Shown: piece by piece, positions 51,930 through 62,129 of the stretch | Numbering within the stretch: the stretch's first letter is position 1 | Layout of the letters: each line of letters begins with the position of its first letter | From: Thaumasiovibrio subtropicus | GTDB lineage: Bacteria; Pseudomonadota; Gammaproteobacteria; Enterobacterales; Vibrionaceae | Direction of reading: 5' to 3' | Assembly (NCBI RefSeq): GCF_019703835.1 | Contig: NZ_AP023054.1 | Location: 2,789,580 to 2,853,579, forward strand | Length of the DNA: 64,000 nt | Made by a program: the position numbers and the translations under genes | The notes under the pieces: model-generated | What the model was told of the DNA's origin: nothing | The model's input: the letters and a program-made list of their open reading frames with translations, nothing else | Databases searched by the model: none

Positions 51930-52970
51930 GTGAGCAGCAATAATTCTTCTCTTAGTTACAAAGATGCGGGTGTTGATATCGATGCTGGTAATGCTTTGGT
52001 TGATCGTATCAAAGGGGTGGTAAAGCGCACCCATCGTCCTGAAGTGATGGGCGGTATCGGTGGCTTTGGTGCTTTGTGCCAGCTACCAACAAAATACAAA
52101 GAGCCTGTACTGGTTTCAGGTACGGACGGCGTAGGTACAAAGCTACGCTTGGCAATGGATTTGAAAAAGCATGACACAATCGGTATCGACCTTGTGGCCA
52201 TGTGTGTAAACGATTTGATTGTTCAAGGGGCAGAGCCTCTGTTCTTCTTGGACTACTACGCGACAGGTAAGCTAGACGTTGATACGGCAGCGGCTGTTGT
52301 TGCGGGTATTGGTGAAGGTTGTCTGCAGTCAGGTTGTGCACTGATCGGTGGTGAAACGGCTGAAATGCCTGGCATGTACCATGGCGAAGACTATGATGTC
52401 GCCGGTTTCTGTGTCGGTGTTGCTGAGAAATCAGAAGTGATCGACGGTACCAAAGTGAAAGCGGGCGATGCACTGATTGCACTGGGTTCAAGTGGTCCTC
52501 ACTCGAATGGCTACTCGCTTGTGCGTAAAATCATCGAAGTGTCTCAAGCTGATCTTTCTGAAGAGCTTGAAGGTAAAGCACTTTCTGAGCACCTGCTTGA
52601 GCCGACCAAGATTTATGTGAAGTCAGTACTTAAGCTGCTAGAAAGCACCGATGTACATGCTATCTCTCACATCACAGGTGGTGGTTTCTGGGAAAACATC
52701 CCACGCGTTCTACCTGAAGGTGCCAAAGCCGTTGTTGATGGCAACAGCTGGGAATGGCCAGCAATCTTCAACTGGCTACAAGAGCAAGGCAACGTTGAGC
52801 GTTACGAAATGTTCCGTACTTTCAACTGTGGTGTTGGTCTTGTTATCGCTCTACCTCAAGAGCAAGCTGAACAAGCGATTGAGATCTTGAAAGCAGAAGG
52901 TGAAAACGCTTGGCTACTCGGCAAGATCGCCGATGCAGCCGAAGGCGAAGAGCAAGTAGAGATTATCTAA
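51930..52970 (+). CDS. purM: Phosphoribosylformylglycinamidine cyclo-ligase
   Basis: PurM closes the imidazole ring to make aminoimidazole ribotide in purine synthesis. The 346-residue protein begins near [18 protein letters not shown] and has [27 protein letters not shown] and [16 protein letters not shown] chose GTG 51930 (GTG-AGC-AGC-AAT) with GAGGG upstream; an in-frame extension upstream would start within the promoter region at 51870. purN follows after three bases. Confidence 0.96.
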   Translation: MSSNNSSLSYKDAGVDIDAGNALVDRIKGVVKRTHRPEVMGGIGGFGALCQLPTKYKEPVLVSGTDGVGTKLRLAMDLKKHDTIGIDLVAMCVNDLIVQGAEPLFFLDYYATGKLDVDTAAAVVAGIGEGCLQSGCALIGGETAEMPGMYHGEDYDVAGFCVGVAEKSEVIDGTKVKAGDALIALGSSGPHSNGYSLVRKIIEVSQADLSEELEGKALSEHLLEPTKIYVKSVLKLLESTDVHAISHITGGGFWENIPRVLPEGAKAVVDGNSWEWPAIFNWLQEQGNVERYEMFRTFNCGVGLVIALPQEQAEQAIEILKAEGENAWLLGKIADAAEGEEQVEII

Positions 52971-52973
52971 GCC

Positions 52974-53618
52974 ATGAAAAAGATCGTTGTGCTGATTTCC
53001 GGCAGTGGCTCGAATTTACAAGCCATTCTGGATGCCTGTGAACAAGGTAAGATTGCAGACAGCCAAGTTGTAGCCGTATTCTCCAATAAAGAGAGTGCCT
53101 ATGGCTTAGAGCGCGCACGACAAGCCGGTGTGGATGCGATTAGCTTAGATGCGAAAGCCTTCGACAGCCGCGATAGCTTTGATGATGCGCTTGCCAATAA
53201 AATTGATGCTTACACGCCAGACTTAGTGATTCTGGCGGGGTATATGCGCATCTTATCTGGTGAGTTTGTTCGTCGCTATCTCGGCAAGATGATTAACATC
53301 CACCCTTCGTTACTGCCAAAATATCCGGGCCTACATACCCATCAGCGTGCGATTGATGCCGGCGACAAAGAGCATGGCACAAGTGTGCACTTTGTCACTG
53401 AAGAGCTTGATGGCGGTCCAGTCATTTTGCAAGCGAAGGTGCCATTGTTTCCGGAAGACACAGCCGATGACGTACAAGCGCGTGTTCAACAACAAGAACA
53501 TCGCATCTATCCGCTTGTTGCTGATTGGTTTGTCTCTGGGCGTTTAGTCATGAACAATGAGCAAGCGATCTTAGATGGGCAAGTGCTGCCCTCACAAGGC
53601 TATGCGAGCGACGAGTAA
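52974..53618 (+). CDS. purN: Phosphoribosylglycinamide formyltransferase
   Basis: PurN transfers a formyl group from 10-formyl-tetrahydrofolate to GAR, the third step of purine synthesis. The 214-residue protein has the ribotide loop ISGSGSNLQAI, catalytic Asn108 and His110 in MINIHPSLLPKYPG, and the Asp in EELDGGPVI. It is co-transcribed with purM under the PurR box. Confidence 0.97.
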   Translation: MKKIVVLISGSGSNLQAILDACEQGKIADSQVVAVFSNKESAYGLERARQAGVDAISLDAKAFDSRDSFDDALANKIDAYTPDLVILAGYMRILSGEFVRRYLGKMINIHPSLLPKYPGLHTHQRAIDAGDKEHGTSVHFVTEELDGGPVILQAKVPLFPEDTADDVQARVQQQEHRIYPLVADWFVSGRLVMNNEQAILDGQVLPSQGYASDE

Positions 53619-53634
53619 TCGTTTGTTAAGCAAC

Positions 53635-53667
53635 AAAAAACGCGACTTCAATGAGTCGCGTTTTTTT
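53635..53667. terminator. Bidirectional terminator between purN and yafJ
   Basis: AACGCGACT ending at 53647 pairs with AGTCGCGTT starting at 53654 around TCAATG, with long A and T flanks (53635-53667). Confidence 0.93.
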
Positions 53668-53690
53668 ATGCCGTGTTTCCAGCCACTTCG

Positions 53691-54518
53691 CTACTGCGAA
53701 GATGTTGCCTCATTGCCCTGCTGAGGCTCTGGATGAGGCGTGCCTTCACGATGATAAATCACTTCACCCTTCTTAAACACACACATTTCCCCCACCAGCA
53801 TACGATGCCACTGTTCGTTGTTTGTCAATGGCTGTGTGGCAATGACGGAGACCACATCGTTTGGGGTGGTCTCTTTCTGAAAGTCGATGGTGACATCTTC
53901 ATCGATCAAGGACGCCTCACCAAAGGGTGCACGGCGCGTGATCCAATGTAGGTTATTGGTACAGTAATTAGCCACGACATCGCCATCAGAAAGCAGCATG
54001 TTGTAAACACCCAACTCACGTAACTGATCGCAACATTCCGCCATGAAGCTAAACAAGAGTGCGTCGTCATCAGGGCGGGTCGCAAAACGTTGCTCCAATT
54101 GGTTGAGTAACCAACAAAAGGCAATCTCGCTGTCCGTATCGCCAACCGGCACAAAACGTCCCGTCTCCAATCCCTGATAATTACTCAACTGACCATTGTG
54201 TGCAAAGGTCCAGTAGTGCCCCCAAAGCTCACGAGTAAAGGGATGCGTATTGACTAAACTCACCGAGCCACGGTTTGCTTGGCGAATATGGCTGATCACG
54301 GCACAACTTTTAATGGGGTACTGTTGCACTAACTGCGCAATACGCGACTCACAACTTGGATTAGGATCTTTAAAGTTCTGATACCCTTTACCATCATAAA
54401 ACGTGATGCCCCAACCATCGCAATGAGGGCCGGTCTTTCCGCCTCGTTGCATCAGACCGGTAAAACTAAAACAGATATCAGTCGGCACATTGGCACTCAT
54501 GCCAAGTAGTTCACACAT
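53691..54518 (-). CDS. yafJ: Class II glutamine amidotransferase YafJ
   Basis: This 275-residue Ntn-hydrolase has the nucleophile Cys2 (M-C-E-L-L-G-M), the HIRQANRGSVSLVNTHPF strand-loop and FAHNGQL, as in glutaminase domains. The family resembles EgtC and YafJ; the amide acceptor is unknown. It is 21 bases downstream of gmhA and probably co-transcribed, as in E. coli. Confidence 0.92.
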   Translation of the reverse strand: MCELLGMSANVPTDICFSFTGLMQRGGKTGPHCDGWGITFYDGKGYQNFKDPNPSCESRIAQLVQQYPIKSCAVISHIRQANRGSVSLVNTHPFTRELWGHYWTFAHNGQLSNYQGLETGRFVPVGDTDSEIAFCWLLNQLEQRFATRPDDDALLFSFMAECCDQLRELGVYNMLLSDGDVVANYCTNNLHWITRRAPFGEASLIDEDVTIDFQKETTPNDVVSVIATQPLTNNEQWHRMLVGEMCVFKKGEVIYHREGTPHPEPQQGNEATSSQ

Positions 54519-54539
54519 ATTCCTTGTGATCTCCTTTGA

Positions 54540-55118
54540 TTACTTTTCCATCTCTTTCTCAATCAATTGGATCAGGATATGGATAATCTTAATATGGATT
54601 TCTTGAATACGATCAGCATAGCCGAAATGCGGCACTCGAATCTCTACATCCGCGAGACCTGCCATTTTACCGCCATCTTTCCCGGTCAATGCGATCGTTT
54701 TCATGCCTTTCTTCTTAGCTGCATCGATAGCATTCAAGATGTTGCCTGAGTTACCAGATGTCGATATACCCAGTAGCACATCACCCTGGCTACCTACCGC
54801 CTCCACGTAGCGCGAGAACACATAGTCATAGCCAAAATCATTGCTGACACAAGACAGGTGACTAGGGTCTGAAATCGCAATACCAGGATAACCAGGACGA
54901 TTTTCACGGTAACGCCCCGTCAGCTCTTCGGCAAAATGCATCGCATCGCAATGCGAGCCACCGTTACCACAAGATAGTACCTTTCCGCCCTGCTTAAAAG
55001 ACGCCGCTAGCATCTCCGCTGCACGCTGAATATCAGAAATGTTGTCGTCATTACTTAGGAATTCATTCAAAACACGTGCGGCTTCTTCTAGTTCACCGCG
55101 AATCAAATCGCTATACAT
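54540..55118 (-). CDS. gmhA: Sedoheptulose 7-phosphate isomerase
   Basis: GmhA (LpcA) turns sedoheptulose 7-phosphate to heptose 7-phosphate, the first step to the ADP-heptose used in the LPS inner core. The 192-residue SIS-fold enzyme has the conserved [31 protein letters not shown] and the metal-site His segment [11 protein letters not shown]. It is divergent from fadE, the same arrangement as in E. coli. Confidence 0.96.
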   Translation of the reverse strand: MYSDLIRGELEEAARVLNEFLSNDDNISDIQRAAEMLAASFKQGGKVLSCGNGGSHCDAMHFAEELTGRYRENRPGYPGIAISDPSHLSCVSNDFGYDYVFSRYVEAVGSQGDVLLGISTSGNSGNILNAIDAAKKKGMKTIALTGKDGGKMAGLADVEIRVPHFGYADRIQEIHIKIIHILIQLIEKEMEK

Positions 55119-55454
55119 ATCAGTCTCTTTTGTCAGTGCTGTACGCTACAGCTAAGCCTTGCCATCATTTAACTGCAAAAAACAAAATCTGTCGACCTTT
55201 GCGCCCGGAGGTTGTGAACAGCCCCCAAACACCCATTCGCCATAACAGTTTGAATTTAATAGATCTATTACAAAGTGTAGTGCGAAATAGCCAAATTTGA
55301 CTGCGCAATCTGTAAACAGTTGATTCTCTGAAAATTAGAGTAAAAACACTGATCCTGCTCACAAGCTTATTCACAATTATTTTACAACTTATCAAAGATG
55401 ACATTACACTCAATAAGTGGTTAGACCTCTTACCAAGGTCTTAAGGAGAGCACT
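55119..55454. other. Divergent control region between gmhA and fadE
   Basis: This 336-base region holds the fadE promoter and FadR-like site near its right end, listed separately. I see no small gene in the rest, and no clear gmhA promoter. Confidence 0.5.
55382..55431 (+). promoter_or_regulatory. fadE promoter with FadR-like operator
   Basis: TTACAA at 55382-55387 and TACACT at 55405-55410 are 17 bases apart. AAGTGGTTAGACCTCTT at 55415-55431 fits the FadR core TGGT-NN-GACC, with three departures from the full 17-base consensus. The operator covers the expected start site, a position that would repress fadE until long-chain acyl-CoA releases FadR. Confidence 0.6.
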
Positions 55455-57908
55455 ATGACAACCCTCAGCTTTACTCTACTCATGATTGGCGTACTCGGTA
55501 CTCTCGCGTACCATCGCGCCAGTTTGAAGACCTTTACTTTCATCACAGCGATCACTCTGCTCATTGGCACCGCTTTCTCCATTGTCGGTTTATATACTTG
55601 GCTCACCGCGGCTGCGTTATTCCTTTTTTTGAACACACCTTCTTTACGCTTGCCAGTTAGCCATAAGCTACTGCAACTCTTTCGTGGTGTGATGCCAGAA
55701 ATGTCCCCAACAGAAAAAGCTGCCATTGAAGCCGGGACGGTATGGTGGGAAGCTGAACTGTTTGCAGGAAAGCCAGATTGGCAACGACTTCACGATGTCC
55801 CTGTGCCGCGGCTGACTGCTGAAGAGAAAGCGTTTCTGGAGGGGCCAGTCAATGAAGTGTGTAAAATGGCCAATGACTTTGAAATTACCCATGAGTTAGC
55901 CGACCTTCCAGAGCCTATTTGGCAATACCTCAAAGAGCAACGTTTCTTCGCGATGATTATCAAAAAGGAGTACGGCGGGCTGGCGTTCTCTGCGTATGCA
56001 CAATCTCTGGTATTACAAAAACTCACTGGCGTCTCGAGTGTACTGGCATCAACAGTCGGTGTCCCAAACTCATTGGGCCCCGGCGAGCTGTTACAACACT
56101 ATGGTACCGAAGCCCAATGTAACCACTACTTACCACGCCTTGCTGTCGGCAAAGAGATGCCTTGTTTCGCCCTCACGAGTCCAGAAGCAGGCTCCGATGC
56201 TGGCGCGATCCCTGATTTTGGTGTGGTTAAACGTGGCATGTGGGACGGTGAAGAGATCCTTGGTATGGAACTCACATGGAACAAACGCTATATCACACTT
56301 GCGCCGATCGCCACCGTCCTTGGACTCGCATTTAAACTCTCCGATCCCGATCATTTACTCGGTGACACAGAAGAGCTCGGGATCACCTGCGCATTGATCC
56401 CAACGGATCTCGACGGAGTGAAAATAGGACGCCGTCATTTTCCGCTCAACATTCCTTTTCAAAATGGTCCAACACAAGGCGAAAAAGTCTTTGTACCACT
56501 CGACTTCATCATCGGCGGGCCGAAGATGGCTGGTCAAGGTTGGCGAATGCTGGTCGAATGTTTGTCGGTGGGTCGTGGTATTACTCTCCCTTCCAACTCC
56601 ACCGGCGGCGCAAAATCGGCCGCTCTCGCTATCGGTGCCTATGCGCGGATTCGTCGTCAATTCAAACTCCCGATAGGTAAAATGGAAGGCATTGAAGAGC
56701 CACTCGCGCGGATTGGAGGGAATGCTTATGCCATGGATGCCGCGACGACGTTAACGGTATCAGGTATCGATCAAGGCCAAAAACCCTCCGTCATCTCCGC
56801 CATCGTGAAGTATCACTGCACCCATCGCAGCCAACGTTGTATTATCGATGCCATGGATATCGCTGGCGGTAAAGGCATTTGCATGGGGCCTAACAACTTC
56901 CTTGCCCGAGGCTATCAAGCCGCTCCCATCGCCATTACCGTCGAAGGTGCAAACATTCTCACACGATCGATGATCATCTTTGGACAAGGCGCGATCCGCT
57001 GTCACCCCTATGTACTCGAAGAGATGCATTCCGCTTATCTTGACGATCAACACGCCGCCTTAACACGCTTCGATGCGGCATTATTCGGCCATCTTGGTTT
57101 TGCTATCAGTAATACCGTGCGCGCTCTCTACCTTGGTCTCACGCTGGGTCGCAGCAGCGCATCCCCCTACAAAGACAAAACCAAACGCTATTATCAACAG
57201 CTCAATCGTTACAGTGCTGACCTTGCGCTACTCTCCGATGTGTCGATGGCTGTTCTTGGTGGCGATTTAAAACGTAAAGAGCGCCTGTCTGCTCGTCTTG
57301 GTGACATGCTTAGCCAAATGTATATTGCTACGGCAGCACTCAAGCGCTTTGACGATGAAGGCCGACAAGCAGATGACTTCCCCCTATTGGATTGGGCCGT
57401 CCAAGATGCGCTTTATCAATGCGAAGTCGCTATGGCAGCCTTCTTAGCTAACTTCCCTAATCGCTGGATAGCAACAGGCTTAGCAGCCATCGTCATGCCG
57501 CTTGGACAACGTCAGCGTGCGCCGAGTGACATCGCCGATCATCGCGTCGCACGGATACTGCAAACCCCTTCTGAGACACGTTCTCGTCTGGGTCGCAACC
57601 AGTATTTAATCGCTGGAGTAAATAACCCAATAGGCAATATCGAGTCCGCACTCAACGCCGTACTCGCGGCAGAGCCCATTTTTGATCGCGTCTGTGTTGC
57701 ACTCGGTAAGAAGCTACCTTTCGTTCGACTGGATGAAGTGGCGGCTCAAGGGCTAGCCAAAAATGCCATCAATGACACTGAAGCAGAGGTATTGATCAAA
57801 GCAGAGCAAGCGCGCTTACAAACCATTAATGTGGATGATTTTGACCCTGTAGCTCTTGAGGCCAGCCAAGTGAAAGGGAAACAAAGCGATCATATCAACG
57901 CAGCCTAA
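55455..57908 (+). CDS. fadE: Acyl-CoA dehydrogenase FadE
   Basis: FadE catalyses the first oxidation step of fatty-acid beta-oxidation. The 817-residue protein has the long FadE layout: two N-terminal membrane helices (about residues 3-20 and 28-55), an acyl-CoA dehydrogenase core ([32 protein letters not shown]), and the family-specific C-terminal DUF1974 extension ([18 protein letters not shown]). It lies opposite gmhA and behind a FadR-like site. Confidence 0.96.
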   Translation: MTTLSFTLLMIGVLGTLAYHRASLKTFTFITAITLLIGTAFSIVGLYTWLTAAALFLFLNTPSLRLPVSHKLLQLFRGVMPEMSPTEKAAIEAGTVWWEAELFAGKPDWQRLHDVPVPRLTAEEKAFLEGPVNEVCKMANDFEITHELADLPEPIWQYLKEQRFFAMIIKKEYGGLAFSAYAQSLVLQKLTGVSSVLASTVGVPNSLGPGELLQHYGTEAQCNHYLPRLAVGKEMPCFALTSPEAGSDAGAIPDFGVVKRGMWDGEEILGMELTWNKRYITLAPIATVLGLAFKLSDPDHLLGDTEELGITCALIPTDLDGVKIGRRHFPLNIPFQNGPTQGEKVFVPLDFIIGGPKMAGQGWRMLVECLSVGRGITLPSNSTGGAKSAALAIGAYARIRRQFKLPIGKMEGIEEPLARIGGNAYAMDAATTLTVSGIDQGQKPSVISAIVKYHCTHRSQRCIIDAMDIAGGKGICMGPNNFLARGYQAAPIAITVEGANILTRSMIIFGQGAIRCHPYVLEEMHSAYLDDQHAALTRFDAALFGHLGFAISNTVRALYLGLTLGRSSASPYKDKTKRYYQQLNRYSADLALLSDVSMAVLGGDLKRKERLSARLGDMLSQMYIATAALKRFDDEGRQADDFPLLDWAVQDALYQCEVAMAAFLANFPNRWIATGLAAIVMPLGQRQRAPSDIADHRVARILQTPSETRSRLGRNQYLIAGVNNPIGNIESALNAVLAAEPIFDRVCVALGKKLPFVRLDEVAAQGLAKNAINDTEAEVLIKAEQARLQTINVDDFDPVALEASQVKGKQSDHINAA

Positions 57909-57927
57909 GCCACTATCTTGAGCAACA

Positions 57928-57955
57928 AAAAGAGGCAGCCTATGTGCTGCCTCTT
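57928..57955. terminator. Terminator between fadE and the TIGR03503 gene
   Basis: AAGAGGCAGC at 57930-57939 pairs with GCTGCCTCTT at 57946-57955. Leftward it is followed by TTTTG; rightward by CGTCTATTCC. It mainly serves the reverse-strand gene. Confidence 0.85.
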
Positions 57956-57984
57956 CGTCTATTCCCACCAGCACGCTTGATCGT

Positions 57985-59238
57985 TTAGCTCGACTCCGGC
58001 GAATCGAGATCAGGCATACTGTCAGCCATCATCTTCGCTGTGCGGCGTTTCTTAATAATAATGGCTATCACAATCGCCAATAGCAGGATCACGACATTTG
58101 TGACTATCACAATCATCATTGTCGTCTTCTGTGCTGCCGCGCGTTCTTCTGCCATTTTCGCTTCCAGTTCCAAACGCTCTTTTTCTTCTTGGACGCGTCG
58201 AAACTCTTCGAGATTCCTATCGAGCTGCAGTTCGGCCTGTACAGCGAAAGACTGCTCTGGCAACTCAAAAATTAATTCGCGATCGTTGTAAGCATCTGTG
58301 GCATACAACCAGCCCTGCCAGCCATATCTACCGGGCTCTTTGCCGTTAGTAATCGATGCCACCAGCGTCTCTTCATCTTGCATGGCTTGCGCTTGGTCGA
58401 TCTCCATTTGCCCACCCGGAAAAGTTTGTTCAACATGGATGGCCAAACTGCCTGGCACAATGGTGCCCGGTTCTGGTTCAACAGCAATCTTATGCGGCTC
58501 TTCGGCGGTGCGCCCTTGAATAAAGCTCACCATGATTGGCGAAGGATACACCAACACTTGTTGATCCTCAGCCCGCATAAAAACACCGTTTTCTGAGGAG
58601 ATCCGCACATTGTACTTTCCTGGCGCGACCGAAATAGGCAGCGTTACCGTGAAGGTGCCATCACCCGCACGCTCGTCCATCATGGTGCCATCATCGACAA
58701 ACTCACCAATCACTTGTGGTATCGGGCGAGCAGCCGCTGGCAAAGATTCAACGTTCTCCATGGCTTTGGTGAAAATCACTTGAAGCTTGATCCGATCGAG
58801 AAAATCTCGACTCCGAACCTGCTCGCCTTCTTCAGTTAGCCGCGCGGTAAATTTCAAGGTTTCACCATAGTAAAGACGACGCGGAAACTGATCTAAGCTC
58901 ATGATAAGGTTCGTCATCAACTTAATACTGTTGTCTGGCGAAACCTGCCCTATCGCTTGCCACGGCCCCGGCATAGGTTCATTAACCGAGACAATATCCA
59001 TACCGTCTTCTTGATACCATTCGATATAAGACGGATGCCGCCATGCATAATATTTTGTTCCATCAGGACGCACCAGCACGACGGGTGTACTGCCTTCGTC
59101 GCGGTAAATCATGAAGGTGATACGCTCAATAGAGGGGTCAACACGAAATCGATTTTCTAGCAGTTGCATTTCCATCTCTGCCCAAACGGGCAAAGAGAGC
59201 AGGAAACTGAGAAGAATACCGATAAAGCGTGCCGTCAT
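57985..59238 (-). CDS. TIGR03503 family membrane-anchored protein
   Basis: This 417-residue protein has a signal peptide ending near V-W-A, a long periplasmic beta-rich region, a charged coiled segment (RVQEEKERLELEAKMAEERA) and one C-terminal membrane helix (about residues 373-397) followed by a short cytoplasmic tail. It fits the TIGR03503 family of Vibrio and Shewanella, always near dnaQ and of unknown function. Repeats such as DERAGDGTFTVTLPI suggest immunoglobulin-like folds. It lies eight bases downstream of dnaQ. Confidence 0.85.
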   Translation of the reverse strand: MTARFIGILLSFLLSLPVWAEMEMQLLENRFRVDPSIERITFMIYRDEGSTPVVLVRPDGTKYYAWRHPSYIEWYQEDGMDIVSVNEPMPGPWQAIGQVSPDNSIKLMTNLIMSLDQFPRRLYYGETLKFTARLTEEGEQVRSRDFLDRIKLQVIFTKAMENVESLPAAARPIPQVIGEFVDDGTMMDERAGDGTFTVTLPISVAPGKYNVRISSENGVFMRAEDQQVLVYPSPIMVSFIQGRTAEEPHKIAVEPEPGTIVPGSLAIHVEQTFPGGQMEIDQAQAMQDEETLVASITNGKEPGRYGWQGWLYATDAYNDRELIFELPEQSFAVQAELQLDRNLEEFRRVQEEKERLELEAKMAEERAAAQKTTMMIVIVTNVVILLLAIVIAIIIKKRRTAKMMADSMPDLDSPESS

Positions 59239-59246
59239 ATCTGCTC

Positions 59247-59990
59247 CTATTGTCGCCAGAGGGAGGTATTCCCTTTCTTTTCAATCAGATCAAGTCTGGA
59301 CTCGTGTGCATCCATTTCATCGGCCGATGCCTTGATGACCTTTAGCGCTTTTCTGCCACTGGCGAGACGTCGAATGCCACTTTCTGTACCTGTGTCACTA
59401 TTTCCATCGCCACTGCCATCAGAAAAAGCCAAACTTGTCTGTCCCCCCGTCATCATCAGGTAGACATCGGCGAGGATCTCGGCATCGAGCAAAGCGCCGT
59501 GAAGGGTACGGTGCGAGTTATCTATACCGTATCGCGAACATAACACATCAAGATTATTCCGCTTCCCGGGGAAGATCTTCTTCGCCATTGCCAAAGTATC
59601 GGTCACATGACAAAGGTCGGCCGTTTTCACCCCAGCCTTGAGTTTATCAAACTCATAATCCATAAAGCCGACGTCAAAGGGCGCGTTATGCGCAACTAAC
59701 TCAGCACCCTTGATGTAATCAAGAAATGACTGATGGATGGCGGCATAATCCGGCTTATCTTCTAAAAATTCATCGGTGATACCGTGAACGTCTATCGCTT
59801 CGAGATCAATGGCGCGATCGGGCTTGATATAGACGTGGAAATTGTTTCCAGTCAATTTACGATTCACGATCTCCACGGCACCAATTTCGATGATACGGTG
59901 CCCAAGGTAATGGGGACCGCTCTCCATATTCATACCCGTGGTCTCGGTATCGAGCACGATAATGCGCTCGTTACTGGCTTCAAACATCAT
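59247..59990 (-). CDS. dnaQ: DNA polymerase III epsilon subunit
   Basis: DnaQ is the 3'-5' proofreading exonuclease of the replicative polymerase. The 247-residue DEDD exonuclease has Exo I LDTETTGM with Asp14 and Glu16, Exo II AHNAPFDVGFMDYE, and the Exo III His/Asp in LHGALLDAEILADVY. A clamp-binding Q-rich segment follows the nuclease domain. It is divergent from rnhA, the arrangement conserved in enteric bacteria. Confidence 0.97.
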   Translation of the reverse strand: MMFEASNERIIVLDTETTGMNMESGPHYLGHRIIEIGAVEIVNRKLTGNNFHVYIKPDRAIDLEAIDVHGITDEFLEDKPDYAAIHQSFLDYIKGAELVAHNAPFDVGFMDYEFDKLKAGVKTADLCHVTDTLAMAKKIFPGKRNNLDVLCSRYGIDNSHRTLHGALLDAEILADVYLMMTGGQTSLAFSDGSGDGNSDTGTESGIRRLASGRKALKVIKASADEMDAHESRLDLIEKKGNTSLWRQ

Positions 59991-60037
59991 ATCTGTGTCA
60001 CACTACTGGCATTGTTAATTATTGAATACTACCAAAT

Positions 60038-60505
60038 ATGCGCAAACAGGTAGAGATTTTCACCGATGGATCTTGCTTAGGTAACCCGGGGCCGGGCGGA
60101 TATGGCGTCGTCATGCGCTACAAAGGGCATACCAAAGAGCTCAGTGATGGCTTCCATCTCACCACCAATAATCGGATGGAATTACTGGCGGCAATCGTTG
60201 GTCTCAAAACGTTGAAAGAGTCTTGCACTGTCGATCTCACCACTGACAGCCAATATGTCCGCCAAGGGATTACGCAGTGGATCCATAACTGGAAAAAACG
60301 TGGTTGGAAAACCGCAGATAAAAAGCCGGTGAAAAATGCTGACCTTTGGGTAAAACTCGATGAACAATGCCAGCACCATGAGGTTAACTGGCACTGGGTC
60401 AAAGGGCATGCTGGTCATCCAGAAAATGAACGTTGTGATGAACTCGCTCGCACTGCAGCTGAAGCACCACAACAAGAAGATGAAGGCTACGAGCCGAGCC
60501 GTTAA
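60038..60505 (+). CDS. rnhA: Ribonuclease HI
   Basis: RNase HI degrades the RNA strand in RNA-DNA hybrids. The 155 residues equal the E. coli enzyme length. Active-site residues Asp10 ([14 protein letters not shown]), Glu48 ([10 protein letters not shown]), Asp70 ([11 protein letters not shown]) and Asp near 134 (NERCDELAR) are all present. Its stop codon overlaps the stop of the converging yafS gene. Confidence 0.98.
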   Translation: MRKQVEIFTDGSCLGNPGPGGYGVVMRYKGHTKELSDGFHLTTNNRMELLAAIVGLKTLKESCTVDLTTDSQYVRQGITQWIHNWKKRGWKTADKKPVKNADLWVKLDEQCQHHEVNWHWVKGHAGHPENERCDELARTAAEAPQQEDEGYEPSR

Positions 60506-61266
60506 GGCTTATCCTGAGAGCGCGTTTTCGAATGCGCTCCTTTTCCCATCTGGCTCAAATTTGCCCCAGCCGTGGTTAATCGCCGGCGCAGCAACCAACC
60601 CGGCTTAACTGGCTTCAATGGTACTGTGCGCTTTCTGGCGACAATGAAATACATGCAGCCTAGTGAGGAAAAGTAATCCACTAAGGCATTCTCAGCCCAA
60701 GCCCAGCACACTTCATGCTTAGTCGCAGGTAAAATCGCGAAAGATTCGTGATGAACCACCTCGTAATTAAGCACGCCCAACCAATCTTTTACGCGATAGG
60801 GGGTAAATAGTCGGCCACACCAGGGGTATTTCTTCCGCTTCCATGGCAAAACTGACGTGATGCCATAGAGGCTAAAGGGATTAAAGCCGCCAATAAGTAG
60901 ATAGCCGTCATCCACTAAGACTCTATCGATTTCACGCAACATGCCGTGAGGATCGGCGCTGTACTCTAGCTGGTTGGCAATCAAAACCGCATCAATCGAT
61001 TTTTCTATAAAAGGCAACGCTTCTGGAGTCGCAGTCACATTTCGATGCGGGTTCGTCATATCGAGATGGATATGGTGTGGTACATTGCAATGCATGCTCG
61101 CGAGCTCGCAACTTAGACCGCCAATTTTAAGAAAATGGTAGCCAAAAATTTTCGGACACCACTCGTCTAAGCGTGCTTGCAACAACTCACTCGCCCACTG
61201 GCCGTTTGAAAGCGCTTGCCAAGAAGAAGGGGCTTGAATATGTTTGGAAATACGAGCGGGCTTCAT
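60502..61266 (-). CDS. yafS: SAM-dependent methyltransferase YafS
   Basis: This 254-residue protein is a class I methyltransferase of the UbiE-like Methyltransf_11 group, with [15 protein letters not shown] as cofactor loop, [21 protein letters not shown] and [11 protein letters not shown]. Family members in the rnhA-gloB block (YafS) have no confirmed substrate. I chose the ATG at 61264-61266; a TTG five codons upstream would overlap the gloB promoter. It overlaps rnhA tail-to-tail. Confidence 0.9.
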   Translation of the reverse strand: MKPARISKHIQAPSSWQALSNGQWASELLQARLDEWCPKIFGYHFLKIGGLSCELASMHCNVPHHIHLDMTNPHRNVTATPEALPFIEKSIDAVLIANQLEYSADPHGMLREIDRVLVDDGYLLIGGFNPFSLYGITSVLPWKRKKYPWCGRLFTPYRVKDWLGVLNYEVVHHESFAILPATKHEVCWAWAENALVDYFSSLGCMYFIVARKRTVPLKPVKPGWLLRRRLTTAGANLSQMGKGAHSKTRSQDKP

Positions 61267-61271
61267 ATAAT
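61244..61271 (+). promoter_or_regulatory. Promoter of gloB
   Basis: TTGGAA at 61244-61249 and a perfect TATAAT at 61266-61271 are 16 bases apart, about 30 bases before gloB. The -10 overlaps the yafS start codon on the other strand. Confidence 0.6.
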
Positions 61272-61301
61272 GACTATTCAATACCTTAGAAAGGATGATC
61301 C

Positions 61302-62060
61302 ATGCTTACAGTTGAGAGCATACCTGCATTTAACGACAATTACATATGGCTGATTCACAATCAAGATAAACGTGCCGTGGTTGTCGATCCGGGCGATGCA
61401 CGTGTCGTCCTTGATTACTTGTCTGCGCATGAGATGACCCTTGATGCCATACTTATTACCCACCATCACGCGGATCACACAGGTGGCATCAGCGAGCTCA
61501 AACGTCACTTTCCTAACTGTAAGGTTATCGGGCCAAGACATGACCCAATTCCGGGTTTAACTGTCGAACTCGACGATGAAGACCAACTCGACCTCTTTGG
61601 CCTTAACTTCAGCGTGCTTCATGTGCCTGGACATACTCTTGGCCATATCGCTTTTTATGGCGATGGAAAGCTATTTTGCGGCGATACCCTTTTTGCGTCC
61701 GGTTGTGGACGCCTGTTCGAAGGCACACCAGAGCAGATGTATCATTCTCTGCAGCGTTTGGCCCAGTTGCCAGAAGAGACCCTCGTCTACTGCACCCATG
61801 AATACACCAGCAGCAACATCGCTTTTGCTTTAGTAGTAGACCCAGACAATGAAGCGCTACAGACCTACCGCGACGAGGTCAACCACCTTCGAGCCCAATC
61901 ACTCCCCACCTTACCCAGCAGTATTGGTCACGAGAAAACAGTGAATCCATTCCTGCGTTGTCATCTCGATGCCGTCAAGCAGTCTGTGATGGATCGCACG
62001 CAAAATCGCGACGATATCGAAACTTTTACACAACTCAGGCATTGGAAGGACAATTTTTAA
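61302..62060 (+). CDS. gloB: Hydroxyacylglutathione hydrolase (glyoxalase II)
   Basis: GloB hydrolyses S-lactoylglutathione to lactate and glutathione in methylglyoxal detoxification. The 252-residue metallo-beta-lactamase-fold enzyme has the metal motif THHHADHTGG with His54, His56, Asp58 and His59, VPGHTLGHIAFY, FCGDTLFASGCGRLFEG and the CTHEYTSSNI motif. AAGGATG precedes ATG 61302. Confidence 0.97.
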   Translation: MLTVESIPAFNDNYIWLIHNQDKRAVVVDPGDARVVLDYLSAHEMTLDAILITHHHADHTGGISELKRHFPNCKVIGPRHDPIPGLTVELDDEDQLDLFGLNFSVLHVPGHTLGHIAFYGDGKLFCGDTLFASGCGRLFEGTPEQMYHSLQRLAQLPEETLVYCTHEYTSSNIAFALVVDPDNEALQTYRDEVNHLRAQSLPTLPSSIGHEKTVNPFLRCHLDAVKQSVMDRTQNRDDIETFTQLRHWKDNF

Positions 62061-62129
62061 CCAACAAGGGTTGTGCATCTGTGGGCTAGACCAGTATGAT
62101 TCACGACCGTTTTGGCAAAAGACTCAATT

